NCBI GenBank assembly: GCA_036964625.1
Contig: JBALTG010000029.1
Location: 1 to 42,847 of the forward strand
Length of the DNA stretch: 42,847 bases
From: Motiliproteus sp036964625
GTDB lineage: Bacteria; Pseudomonadota; Gammaproteobacteria; Pseudomonadales; Balneatricaceae
Direction of reading: 5' to 3'
In this document: piece by piece, positions 24,740-32,660 of the stretch
Layout of the letters: each line of letters begins with the position of its first letter
Position numbering within the stretch: the first letter of the stretch is position 1
Program-made: the position numbers and the translations under genes
The notes under the pieces: model-generated
Told to the model about the DNA's origin: nothing
What the model saw: only the letters and a program-made list of their open reading frames with translations
Databases searched by the model: none

Positions 24740-25975
24740 TTACCGTGCTGGGAGAGCCGTGGGGGGATAGACGCGCCAATGGCCCAACATCATTCGTGCT
24801 GGGGAATAGCGCTGATCGGGGACTGTCTCGCCAATGGCGATCACTTGCTGTAGTTGATGGTTGGTGGGATTCATAAAGGAGGCAAAGCCGGGCGGGTCCT
24901 CAGGCAGCTTGAGTTCTAATTCGGACAGCGCTTGGCGCATGGTCTCGTCGTCTGCATTGGTGCCTGCGGTGCGCAGCGCTGTGGCGATGGCAAGAATACC
25001 CGAGTAAGCACCTTCGGCCGCGTATGAAGGGTAGCGTCCGCTCAGCGCAAAAAAACGCTCGACAAACCAGCGGTTGTACTCGGTTTCAGGCCAGTTATTG
25101 TGATGGCGCGAGGATAGGATAAGCCCTGCAGGCATGTCTTCACCCAGTGCGGATAGCACCTCATAATTACCGCCGGTATCGAAGTTTGCAAAGCGTGCGT
25201 GTTTAAAGAGCGGGGTTAGGTTGGCCTGCTGAATGAACGCCACCAGATCGCCACCCCAGAGGGCATTCACTACCAGATCTACATCCTTATCCAGCAGGAC
25301 TCTCAGAAAGGGTGAATAGTCCGGTTCGTAGAGATTAGGCCAGAGCACCGTTTCTACCTGGTAGCTGATAGCCTGCTTGTCTAACCCCAGGCGCAGGTCC
25401 TTCCACGCCTGATAACCGTAGTCATAGTCCGGGCCGATATAGGCAAGGCGCAGCGGTTTTTCCGGGGGGCGTTGGCCAAAAACTTCCTTGATATAAAGCG
25501 CCGCAGCATCCATCGATTGCTTGCTGTTGTTGTTGACCCGAAAATAATAGGGATGCGACCCCTGTTCGGTCAGTCTGGAAGAGGCGTGGTCAGTGCCGAT
25601 AAAAAAAACCTTTTCCTCATCGGCAACCTGAGCGACCTGTAGCGCGATCGCGGAATTAACCACCCCACAGATAAACCGTACCCCGTCATTGCGGACGAAG
25701 TCGCGTACTTGGCGGGTGGCTTTGGACGCCTTGGAACTGCTGTCAGCGACCAATACACGTAGTGAGGGTTGCTGCTGGTTCTGGTTGCTCAGGTGTTCAA
25801 ACGCCAGTTGAATACCGATCACACTATCCTGGCCGTAAAGACCACCGCGTCCGCTCATCGGAAACAGACAGCCTACGGTGGTTTGCGCCTGCTCTTTGGA
25901 CGCACCTAACGCAAGCTCTGCCGCGTTGGCGGGGAGCGCCAGTGCTAATAACCCCCAAAGTAACCATCGGCTCAT
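24740..25975 (-). CDS. second periplasmic binding protein, encoded with the two-component system
   Basis: The 411-residue product has a short signal peptide (cleavage likely after LPANA, residue 18) and a type I binding fold of the urea/short-chain-amide receptor group: VGCLFPMSGRGGLYGQDSVI (34-53), LVADSSSKASKATRQVRDF and the late YPSYAAEGAYSGILAIATAL. Its ATG overlaps the stop of the response-regulator gene (ATGA), so it belongs to the signalling operon and not to the importer. I infer that it presents ligand to the periplasmic domain of the kinase, as binding proteins do in some sensor systems; a second receptor for the importer is the alternative. It shares the family of, but is clearly different from, the importer's own binding protein. 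Confidence 0.88.
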   Translation of the reverse strand: MSRWLLWGLLALALPANAAELALGASKEQAQTTVGCLFPMSGRGGLYGQDSVIGIQLAFEHLSNQNQQQPSLRVLVADSSSKASKATRQVRDFVRNDGVRFICGVVNSAIALQVAQVADEEKVFFIGTDHASSRLTEQGSHPYYFRVNNNSKQSMDAAALYIKEVFGQRPPEKPLRLAYIGPDYDYGYQAWKDLRLGLDKQAISYQVETVLWPNLYEPDYSPFLRVLLDKDVDLVVNALWGGDLVAFIQQANLTPLFKHARFANFDTGGNYEVLSALGEDMPAGLILSSRHHNNWPETEYNRWFVERFFALSGRYPSYAAEGAYSGILAIATALRTAGTNADDETMRQALSELELKLPEDPPGFASFMNPTNHQLQQVIAIGETVPDQRYSPARMMLGHWRVYPPTALPAR

Positions 25976-27327
25976 TTGTCATCTTCCAGATCTAAGCGTT
26001 GCATTCTCCGTTTGAGCGCGTGCCGGGACATGCCTAGCTTTTCAGCAGCGATACCCTTACGCCAACCGGACTCCTTGAGCGCCTCGATAATCAACTGGCG
26101 CTCATGGTCTTCGACCGCTTCGCGATAATCTCCTTCTAGATTTTTAACCATCGCATCCTGAGTGTTGAATTCAGCGGGCAGCATAGATTCGGTGATGGTC
26201 TTTCCAGGATGGAGAATAGTTAATCGTTCGATCAGGTTTTTCAGTTCGCGGATGTTGCCTGGCCAGTCATAATCAGCCAGCAGTGCCAGTACGGATTCAT
26301 CCAGAGAGAGGGGTTCGCACCCCTCTTGTCTAGCAAATTTCTCGCTGAAGTGAGTGACCAATAGCCCCACATCCTGGTCGCGCTTTGACAGCGACGGCAT
26401 ATCGACTGGCAGAACGTTTAAGCGGTAGTACAGATCGGCTCGGAACCGTCCCGCGTCCACCTCATCCTTTAAATTTCGATTGGTCGCCGCAACTACAAAA
26501 ACATTCGCCTGGCGCTCTCGGCCCGCGCCGACCGGTCGGTAGCTCCTGTTTTCCAGAAAACTGAGGAGCTTTGCTTGAAGGTTAATCGGCACCTCGCCAA
26601 TCTCATCGAGGAAAAGCGTCCCGCCATCAGCGAGATCGATTAGTCCGGAACGGCGCTGGTTCGCTCCGGTATAGGCGCCTCGCTCGGCGCCAAACAATTC
26701 TGCCTCAATCAGTTGGTCGGGCAGCGTAGCGCAGTTAACCTCGATAAACGGTGCGTCAGTAAATCGAATGTCATGCAGGGCGCGGGCAACTAACGCCTTA
26801 CCCGTACCGGAAGGACCGGTTACCAATACCGTTTTACCAGAACTGTTACCCACTCGTTGCAGCGCATCACGAAGCGCTCCCATCTCCTTGCTATTACCGA
26901 CCAAGGAACCTGTGCCGCTGTTTTTCTCGCGTAGGAATCTAATTTCACGAAGGGTACGCATGTGCTCGGTACAGCGGCGAATAAGTAACACCAGTTCATC
27001 CAATTCAAACGGCTTGGTGATGTAGTCGATGGCACCGACTTTGACTGCTTTGACCGCTGAACGAGTATCACCATGTGCAGAGATCATGATGACCGGCAAG
27101 TCAGGCTGCTGTGCTTTCAACTTCACCAGGACTTCAAGCCCGGACATATCGGGCAAGCCAAGATCGAGTAAAACCACATCCGGACTTGATGTTTTGGCCA
27201 GCTCAAGTCCGTCACCGCCGGTGTAGGCTCCAGTGACCTGCATGCCTTCATCGCGCAGCGAAAAACCGAGGCTGCGCACCAGGTTGCGTTCGTCATCTAT
27301 CACCAGCACCGATATCGCGTTATTCAT
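25972..27327 (-). CDS. NtrC-family sigma-54 response regulator
   Basis: The 451-residue product has an N-terminal receiver (1-120) with acidic pair D11-D12, phospho-acceptor D55 (VVLLDLGLP) and K105 (TKPFE). The AAA+ domain (about 142-370) shows Walker A GPSGTGKA (171-178), in which the usual Glu after Lys is Ala, and GAYTGA (217-222), the sigma-54-contacting loop with Tyr in place of Phe. A Fis-type helix-turn-helix, WRKGIAAEKLGMSRHALKRR, ends the protein (about 423-442). It would bind enhancer DNA and drive sigma-54 transcription when phosphorylated by the kinase encoded just before it. ATG follows AGGAGAG by about 11 nt and lies 6 bp after the kinase stop. The likely sites are the two palindrome pairs described at 24588 and 29204. 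Confidence 0.95.
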   Translation of the reverse strand: MNNAISVLVIDDERNLVRSLGFSLRDEGMQVTGAYTGGDGLELAKTSSPDVVLLDLGLPDMSGLEVLVKLKAQQPDLPVIMISAHGDTRSAVKAVKVGAIDYITKPFELDELVLLIRRCTEHMRTLREIRFLREKNSGTGSLVGNSKEMGALRDALQRVGNSSGKTVLVTGPSGTGKALVARALHDIRFTDAPFIEVNCATLPDQLIEAELFGAERGAYTGANQRRSGLIDLADGGTLFLDEIGEVPINLQAKLLSFLENRSYRPVGAGRERQANVFVVAATNRNLKDEVDAGRFRADLYYRLNVLPVDMPSLSKRDQDVGLLVTHFSEKFARQEGCEPLSLDESVLALLADYDWPGNIRELKNLIERLTILHPGKTITESMLPAEFNTQDAMVKNLEGDYREAVEDHERQLIIEALKESGWRKGIAAEKLGMSRHALKRRMQRLDLEDDK

Positions 27328-27333
27328 GGATCT

Positions 27334-29082
27334 TTACTCTCCTGGTTCTGTGCAGCGGGGAAGAAACAGCGTGACACGGGTTCCTTTGCCTTCGGTACTA
27401 TCGATGATCATCCTCCCATCGTTGCTTTTCACTAAGGTGGCACAGGTCGCTAAACCCAATCCAGTACCAGCAGGCTTGGTGGTAAAGAAAGGCTCCATAA
27501 TATGAGTTTGTATCTCTGCTGACATACCCTGGCCGTCGTCAGTGACGCTGAGCGCTATTTCATCGTTATGCCGCATGGCCTGTAGGCTGATGGTGCGTCC
27601 TTTGACGGACATCGCCTGTAACGCATTGAGAATCAAATTCATTAAAACTTGTCGCAGATGGCCTTCATCAGCCCACAGGAGCAGAGAGTTTTGGCACTGA
27701 ATTTTAAGTTCGATGCTCTGATTCCGTGCCGACGCTCCGACCAAGGCGGAAATGCTGCTGAGTAATTTCGCTGCATCGACCCGTTTGGCATGCGGTTCTC
27801 TCGGCCGGGCAAAATTAAGCAGGTGTTCGAGTACGTCGTTGACCCGGTCGATCTCCTCCTCGATCACTGCCATCATCTCCCTGTTTTCAGGATCTGGCTC
27901 TCGGCGGGACAGGGCTACGATGGTGGTTCGAATGGTGGTCAGGGGGTTACGTATATCGTGGGCCAATCCCGCTGCCAGCTGCCCCAGCGTTGCCTGGCGT
28001 TCGATCTTAAGCGTTGCACGTATGAAGGTTTTGAGTTGCAGCCGCATCCGTTCGATGGCTTGGGTCAGGCGATGCATCTCCGCACCTTGAACCGCACTAA
28101 CGGGCGTATCCAGATCTCCTTGGGCAACTTTTTCTACGCTATGAATCAGTGACTCGACCTGCCGATTTAACCGGCGAGATACACTCATATGCAGCCACAA
28201 CAATCCCGCGACGGTACACGCCATCAACAGGATCAGCCAATAACGCATTCTTTCGACCGATGACATCACCAGATTGGGATTTTGGATCACATGCAGCGAC
28301 CAGCCCGGCAGCAGATCCAGTTGTTGCGTTGGCGCATCAGAAATATTGACCGGCTGCCCCAAAACATCATAAGTATTGCCGTCACCTGCCTGCAGGAACA
28401 CACGAAAGGTACTGCTTTGATCCAACCCGCGGAGAATCTCGGTCAAAGAGTTAAATCGAATGATGAGGCCGATATCGCCGCTTTGTTCACTGTGAGTGTT
28501 GGGCATGAAGTGCTGCCGGAGAATGATCCCAGCAGGGCGCTCGATAGAGTAGGGAAAAGGGCCAACCAATTGAGCCCCTTCAAAATCATAACTACGGGTG
28601 ACGGAGGATGGATCGGTCTGCTGCTCTTCGGGAAAGGTCCATGCGATGCGACCTTGGTGATCATAGAATACAACCCCGTAAACGCTTCTCGCATCAACCT
28701 GCAATCGCAACAAGCTCTCCAGTTCCGGTGAAATCGTCTGCCGTCCGGCGGGGGTAAAAAGGTCGGTGTTATCGAACTGGTCAGCGAGTGCTTCGAGCTC
28801 AAATTTTCGTTCTCGAATGAATACGCGAAATTCGTTCTGCGTCGCCGCCATCCGAGTGGCAAGTTGCTCTTCGGTCAGGCGGGTAACCAGTTGAGAAAAA
28901 TAGGCGTCGTAGAGACTCGCAAACCCAACCAATGGAACCAACGCAACCAACAGCGATAACCATAGGTATTTAGTCGCCAGGCGATTGGCTACGCGACCTT
29001 GCTGCGGCAGAAGGGATGCCTCGTCAGTGGTTTCACTGTCCAGCGATCCGAGACGTCGTACTGAAGAGTGATCAATAGTCAA
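27334..29082 (-). CDS. membrane sensor histidine kinase
   Basis: The 582-residue product has a cytoplasmic start, transmembrane helix 1 (about 38-58, YLWLSLLVALVPLVGF), a periplasmic Cache-like sensor domain (about 60-278) and transmembrane helix 2 (281-299). A HAMP linker (300-352), HisKA with H375 (GLAHDIRNPL) and a HATPase_c domain with N, G1 and G2 boxes (LILNALQ, DDGQGM, GTGLGL) complete it. It resembles DctB/NtrB-type kinases. The start codon is TTG: no in-frame ATG is near, AGAGG lies 10 nt upstream, and TTG gives a normal N-terminus. It heads the operon with the regulator and a periplasmic binding protein, behind its own sigma-54 promoter, which implies positive autoregulation. Ligand unknown. 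Confidence 0.93.
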   Translation of the reverse strand: MTIDHSSVRRLGSLDSETTDEASLLPQQGRVANRLATKYLWLSLLVALVPLVGFASLYDAYFSQLVTRLTEEQLATRMAATQNEFRVFIRERKFELEALADQFDNTDLFTPAGRQTISPELESLLRLQVDARSVYGVVFYDHQGRIAWTFPEEQQTDPSSVTRSYDFEGAQLVGPFPYSIERPAGIILRQHFMPNTHSEQSGDIGLIIRFNSLTEILRGLDQSSTFRVFLQAGDGNTYDVLGQPVNISDAPTQQLDLLPGWSLHVIQNPNLVMSSVERMRYWLILLMACTVAGLLWLHMSVSRRLNRQVESLIHSVEKVAQGDLDTPVSAVQGAEMHRLTQAIERMRLQLKTFIRATLKIERQATLGQLAAGLAHDIRNPLTTIRTTIVALSRREPDPENREMMAVIEEEIDRVNDVLEHLLNFARPREPHAKRVDAAKLLSSISALVGASARNQSIELKIQCQNSLLLWADEGHLRQVLMNLILNALQAMSVKGRTISLQAMRHNDEIALSVTDDGQGMSAEIQTHIMEPFFTTKPAGTGLGLATCATLVKSNDGRMIIDSTEGKGTRVTLFLPRCTEPGE

Positions 29083-29134
29083 AAGGACTAACCTCTCATT
29101 TGTAACCGCATATTAGGTACCCGTCATTCTTATT

Positions 29135-29150
29135 AGCAAAAATAGAGCCA
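29135..29150 (-). promoter_or_regulatory. sigma-54 (-24/-12) promoter of the kinase operon
   Basis: On the minus strand TGGCTCTATTTTTGCT fits TGGCACG-N4-TTGCW at GG and GC with exactly 10 nt between; mismatches fall only at less conserved positions. It lies about 53 bp before the kinase TTG start and just below a GAGCGG-N3-CCGCTC palindrome. Confidence 0.75.
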
Positions 29151-29203
29151 CACCTGAAGAATGCTAGATCGTAGCCCCAATGGTAACTGATACCACAATA
29201 AAA

Positions 29204-29250
29204 GAGCGGAAACCGCTCATGTTAAATTGCAAGGCGATCGAAAATCGCTC
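29204..29250. promoter_or_regulatory. paired activator-binding sites upstream of kinase operon
   Basis: Site 1 (29204-29218) is the perfect palindrome GAGCGG-AAA-CCGCTC. Site 2 (29236-29250), GATCGA-AAA-TCGCTC, is a degenerate copy with the same spacer. Centres are 32 bp apart, and site 1 is centred 63 bp upstream of the -24 GG. The match to the sites before the transporter operon in sequence, order and spacing supports a common binder. Confidence 0.75.
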
Positions 29251-29588
29251 ATGCCAATCGATCAGAGGCAAAAGATACTCCCCGACAGAACCCATCGCAT
29301 TTTTTGCCATGCGAATTCAAGAACGTGTATTGCGCGGCAGCCTAACCAGAAGTCCATTTATGTTAGGTAGGTAGGTAGATGAGCATGACGACAAATAGTG
29401 GTCGCTTCTGTTAATCAGTGTCGAAACCTGACCAGGTTTCAGCGTCCAATGCTGATCAGGGTAGATTGGAGCAAAGCCCCTGTTGTGTCTGGGCTGTAGC
29501 TGCTTTTATGGTGGTAAATTTTCAACTCTGAAAGTGGTCTAACCAAGTAGCTGAATAACAGGCTGCTTGGTACATAGGTCTCTGAAGC
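29251..29588. other. gene-free spacer
   Basis: No gene is supported. It contains a four-fold gtag run near 29366-29380 and a 7-bp inverted repeat GAAACCT-GACC-AGGTTTC (29423-29440). From 29567 the sequence becomes homologous to 1163 onward, upstream of the integrase remnant. Confidence 0.45.
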
Positions 29589-29743
29589 ATGGCTTTTTCA
29601 AAGTCGCTTTCCTACATCCAAAAACGGCCTTCTGGGCTCTACTTCCGCTACCGCACACCCCGAGCAGGTTCCGTCGCCTGCTCGGGGTGTGCATGCCTAT
29701 CAGAAATGCACTCGAGCGCTTAGCCCTAGTCCATGCGCAGTAG
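29589..29743 (+). pseudogene. second integrase N-terminal remnant, frameshifted
   Basis: The first 24 residues, MAFSKSLSYIQKRPSGLYFR and onwards YRTP, are nearly identical to the remnant at 1185, and about 20 bp before the ATG are also shared. The frame then breaks: to restore SRFRRLLGV two extra bases must be removed within an ACACCCCGAG stretch. The correct frame ends at TAG (29741-29743). The break falls exactly in the left arm of a perfect 16-bp inverted repeat. Only the N-terminal DUF6538-type domain is represented, so it is dead. It has the same orientation as the copy 28 kb away. Confidence 0.75.
29653..29692. repeat. perfect 16-bp inverted repeat inside the integrase remnant
   Basis: GCACACCCCGAGCAGG, 8-nt loop TTCCGTCG, CCTGCTCGGGGTGTGC. 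Such a GC-rich hairpin would be very stable. There is no T run, so it is not a standard terminator. The copy at 1185 has only part of the right arm, so the palindrome arose or was perfected in this copy. Confidence 0.9.
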
Positions 29744-29888
29744 TGGCCCAATGAACCCGGACACCGATTTAGGTAGTAATTTCGCCACAATCAGACAGCC
29801 CACGCAGATCTGTAACCAAGGAGGACAACGGGTCAGCCGTTCGGGTAGACAATCGCCTTATCGGGCAACCCGAAAGCGAGGCGAAGCG

Positions 29889-31202
29889 CTAAGCGCTTAG
29901 CGCATCGGCCATGGATTGATCGGCCACGCCTTCAAGCCACTGCAAATCCACAGACTGGTGAGCTTCACAAATAAACCAAGGCTCACGGGAATCCGGCTCA
30001 AGCATTACGCCGTGTTTAATCAGGTTATGTGCAAACGCGGTGTACAGATCGCTGTTGGTTTTTTTCCAGTCACGGTAGTTCTGCGGCACCTCTGTGCCGA
30101 AATGAACACCAAACATCGCGTCTGGCCCGGCAAACTTATGTTCAACACCGTGCTTGGTAAACACACGAGAAAGTGCATCTTGAATGGCCGCGCCCACGTT
30201 ATTGATTGTTTCGTAAGCGTTGGTCTCATGCAAAATCGTTAACGTGGCCTTGGCCGCACTTAGGGCGATCATATTCGCCGTGTAGGTACCGCCGTGAGTC
30301 ACGCCGTTTTTACCAAAACTGATAATATCCATTACATCCGCACGACCACCAAACGCTGCAATGGGGTAGCCATTACCCATGGCTTTTGCATACGTGGTCA
30401 GATCCGCGTGAATGCCGTAAAGCGCCTGCACACCGCCTTTAGCCACGCGGAAGCCAGTCTTCACCTCGTCCATAATCAATAGCGTGCCGTTGGCGTCACA
30501 CAGGTCACGCAGCTTCTGCATGTACTCTTGGCTGGATGCGATGCTGCCGCAGTTACCAAGTATCGGTTCAATCACGATCGCGGCAATGTCATCACCGACG
30601 CGGGAAAACACCTCGTTGATGGCGCTAAAATCGTTAAGTGGTACCGTCTCAAGGTGTGCACGCGTGCTCTCGGGGATGCCGCCTCCAAAAGGCTTGATCT
30701 CAGGGGCCGCGTCTTTCTCGCTGTCCCAGTTATCGACATCAGATTTCCACATCATCTCGTCATACAGACCGTGAAAACCTCCTTCAACCACGACCACCTT
30801 ATTCCTGCCGGTAAAGCCGCGAGCCGTGCGGACCGCGCCGATGACCGCCTCAGTACCAGAGTTGGCGAAGCGCATCTTCTCAATGTTGGGGCACATCTGC
30901 TTAACGAGGCTGACCACCTCTGAATCCAGCTCGGTCGAGAAGCCGGATAGGGTGCCTTTTTCGGTGATCGTACGGATCACCTCTTGGTCTACACGGTTAT
31001 CACGGTAACCCAAGATGATCGGGCCATAGGCCAGACGAAAATCCACATACACTTGGCCGTCTTCATCGGTGATGGTGCAGCCTTCCATGCTCTTCACAAA
31101 GATCGTGTGCTCTTCACCCCAGTAACGGTAGCTATCGGCTACGCCTAAAGGCATGTGGGTGCGCGCTGTGGCCAAAAGGGCCGCTGTATGGGGCTTTTTC
31201 AT
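29889..31202 (-). CDS. class III PLP aminotransferase (glutamate-1-semialdehyde aminomutase-like)
   Basis: The 437-residue cytoplasmic enzyme is a class III aminotransferase of the HemL-like group. RFANSGTEAV (111-120) binds the cofactor phosphate, D245 (MDEVKTGFR) pairs with the pyridine nitrogen and K273 (TTYAKAMGNGYP) is the PLP lysine. GVTHGGTYTANMIAL near 314-328 completes the site. The N-terminus, LLATARTHMPLGVADSYRYW, fits the family. It is not likely to be the housekeeping hemL, since it sits alone between an integrase remnant and IS110 debris with no porphyrin genes near. Amino donor and acceptor are unknown. No clear ribosome site precedes the ATG. A 9-bp inverted repeat lies 70-106 bp upstream. 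Confidence 0.88.
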   Translation of the reverse strand: MKKPHTAALLATARTHMPLGVADSYRYWGEEHTIFVKSMEGCTITDEDGQVYVDFRLAYGPIILGYRDNRVDQEVIRTITEKGTLSGFSTELDSEVVSLVKQMCPNIEKMRFANSGTEAVIGAVRTARGFTGRNKVVVVEGGFHGLYDEMMWKSDVDNWDSEKDAAPEIKPFGGGIPESTRAHLETVPLNDFSAINEVFSRVGDDIAAIVIEPILGNCGSIASSQEYMQKLRDLCDANGTLLIMDEVKTGFRVAKGGVQALYGIHADLTTYAKAMGNGYPIAAFGGRADVMDIISFGKNGVTHGGTYTANMIALSAAKATLTILHETNAYETINNVGAAIQDALSRVFTKHGVEHKFAGPDAMFGVHFGTEVPQNYRDWKKTNSDLYTAFAHNLIKHGVMLEPDSREPWFICEAHQSVDLQWLEGVADQSMADALSA

Positions 31203-31272
31203 GCTGGACTACCGTATTCTACTGTGAAGAAGGGCGTGTGCCGGACGACAAATAGCGGGGTTGGGAGAACGC

Positions 31273-31308
31273 TAAAATCCGGCCAGAAAATTCAAGGGGC
31301 GGATTTTA
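31273..31308. promoter_or_regulatory. inverted repeat upstream of the aminotransferase
   Basis: TAAAATCCG (31273-31281) and CGGATTTTA (31300-31308) form a perfect 9-bp inverted repeat with an 18-bp gap, 70-106 bp before the aminotransferase start. It may be an operator, or an element end. No regulator gene is adjacent. Confidence 0.4.
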
Positions 31309-31445
31309 CAGGGCTCGCTATGCCATTACCAACCAGCGACTGCGATTACTAGACATAATGAATTGACCTGCCAAGCCTCGAACGCGTGGATTACGCTTGA
31401 GAGGTAGAAACACCCAACGCAGAGCCATAATCGAGGTGGGCAGGC

Positions 31446-31556
31446 ATGGATAACGCTAGCAAATACATTGGACTGGATATACACAAGGACAGCATTACTG
31501 TCAGGATCGCAAAAGCGGGACAAGATAAGCCTCTTTATTGCGATGATACGGTTTAA
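31446..31556 (+). pseudogene. IS110-family transposase N-terminal fragment
   Basis: A 36-codon frame encodes MDNASKYIGLDIHKDSITVR followed by IAKAGQDKPLYC, matching the RuvC-like start of IS110 transposases (YxGxDxHK, first catalytic Asp). It stops at TAA after DDTV. The remaining ~300 residues are missing. The DNA just before it may be the left non-coding end that carries the bridge RNA in intact IS110 elements, but I cannot define its limits. Confidence 0.75.
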
Positions 31557-31880
31557 TAGGGGATTAAACGCAGGTATCACTTTCCTTTATTTAGGTAAGC
31601 TGATAAGGAACAGGTTACCCATGCTGGCTTCATACCTATTCCTGATTACCCATGATCCTCAGCTAGCACAGCGACGAGCGACAGGAATACAATCTCACGT
31701 AGGGCTATGTATGCGATTACCGTTGCCAAATTTTCCTTGAACACCGTAATGACAGGACGCTATTGCGCCGTAGGAGCCTGCCCGCAGGTGATCCGGCAGG
31801 CAGATCTAAGTCTCAAAAACACCGGGAGTACTTTAAAGAAGTTAATCCCACTAACGATAAGCCTCCTGCTACCGGCCTTG
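31557..31880. other. gene-free spacer
   Basis: No supported gene. Short rightward frames here (for example 31468-31740) overlap the IS110 fragment in another phase and have no recognisable domain. It leads into the operator array before the hipA fragment. Confidence 0.45.
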
Positions 31881-32070
31881 GATCACTATAAAGGCACCAA
31901 CACAGTGTTTTATAGAAAATATAACCCACTATAGGGATCTAAAATGATCTGAGCATTTATACATTCTCGGACGTTGGGCTCGCCTACGGATGTTGCGGCC
32001 AAAATAAAAAGATCACTATAATGATAGTAAAATAGCGTGTAAGCCATAAAAACAGCCACTATAGTGATCC
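31881..32070. promoter_or_regulatory. array of four CACTATAGTG-type operator-like sites
   Basis: Four related elements lie upstream of the hipA/XRE genes: gatcactataaag (31881), cccactatagggatc (31925), gatcactataatgatagt (32011) and ccactatagtgatcc (32056). The last two approximate the palindrome ATCACTATAGTGAT. The final copy ends 25 bp before the hipA-fragment ATG. Repeated palindromes before a HipA/XRE pair suggest cooperative autorepression by the XRE protein. Confidence 0.65.
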
Positions 32071-32095
32071 ATATACGGAAAAGAGGGCCGTTAGG

Positions 32096-32212
32096 ATGAC
32101 TAAGGACGTCGCGACCATCGAAGTTTATTTCCAAGGCCAGTGGCGCATGGCTGCGACATTAACGTCTATGGAAGCTGAGCGTGGTTACAAGGGCAGCTGT
32201 GAGCTAAATTAA
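32096..32212 (+). pseudogene. HipA-family toxin N-terminal fragment
   Basis: A 38-residue frame, MTKDVATIEVYFQGQWRMAA then TLTSMEAERGYKGSCELN, resembles the first strand-turn-strand region of HipA-family kinases (YxxGQW..A.L....GY.G.CEL). It ends at TAA where an intact protein would continue for about 380 residues. No kinase motifs follow. AGG lies just before the ATG. The toxin is therefore absent, while the adjacent antitoxin-type gene is complete. An alternative is a real tiny leader peptide. Confidence 0.6.
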
Positions 32213-32267
32213 AGAACATAGCAGGCAACTGTTGGCGCTTAAATAACGGGTAAGAGACAAAACCACC

Positions 32268-32540
32268 ATGAAACGTCCTGAAAATACCGTTGAGCTGAAA
32301 AAAGAACTCAATCAGGCACTGGATGCCGGAGAACTAACACTGGGGCAAGCGACCCGACAAATGCGAAAAATTGTTGGCATGACACAAAAAGATTATGCTC
32401 GAGACGTGCTGAGTATCACTCCGCGCATCCTGATGGCCATTGAGAATGACAAGGGAAATCCTACCCTTGAAACACTGCGTAAGATTGCACGTCCCTTTGG
32501 CTACGAGCTGAATTTTGTCAGAAAAAAAGCCAAGACTTAG
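32268..32540 (+). CDS. XRE/HipB-like helix-turn-helix regulator
   Basis: The 90-residue product has an N-terminal helix (ELKKELNQALDAGELTLGQA, about 9-28) and a Cro/C1-type helix-turn-helix (about 34-80) with VGMTQKDYARDVLSITPRIL and ENDKGNPTLETLRKIARPFG. The form is that of HipB-type antitoxins or orphan repressors. It lies 55 bp after the hipA fragment, so the native order would have been toxin first, which occurs in some HipA families. It is probably retained as an autorepressor binding the repeated sites upstream. A regulator of another gene is possible. It converges with the PilZ gene across a long palindrome. Confidence 0.8.
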   Translation: MKRPENTVELKKELNQALDAGELTLGQATRQMRKIVGMTQKDYARDVLSITPRILMAIENDKGNPTLETLRKIARPFGYELNFVRKKAKT

Positions 32541-32618
32541 CGTACTGATGGTCATCGATATGGCGGTGATCGGCGTAGAGAAACTGTCTGAAGCCCTGGG
32601 GGTCGATCTAAACCCTAC

Positions 32619-32640
32619 AGGTCGGGTTTTAACCCGACCT
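32619..32640. terminator. 22-bp perfect palindrome between convergent genes
   Basis: AGGTCGGGTTTTAACCCGACCT is perfectly self-complementary and lies between the ends of the XRE gene (rightward) and the PilZ gene (leftward). A GC-rich hairpin with an internal AT loop could stop transcription in both directions, although no flanking T run is present. Confidence 0.5.
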
Positions 32641-32660
32641 ACACCGGTAATTTCGCCGAT

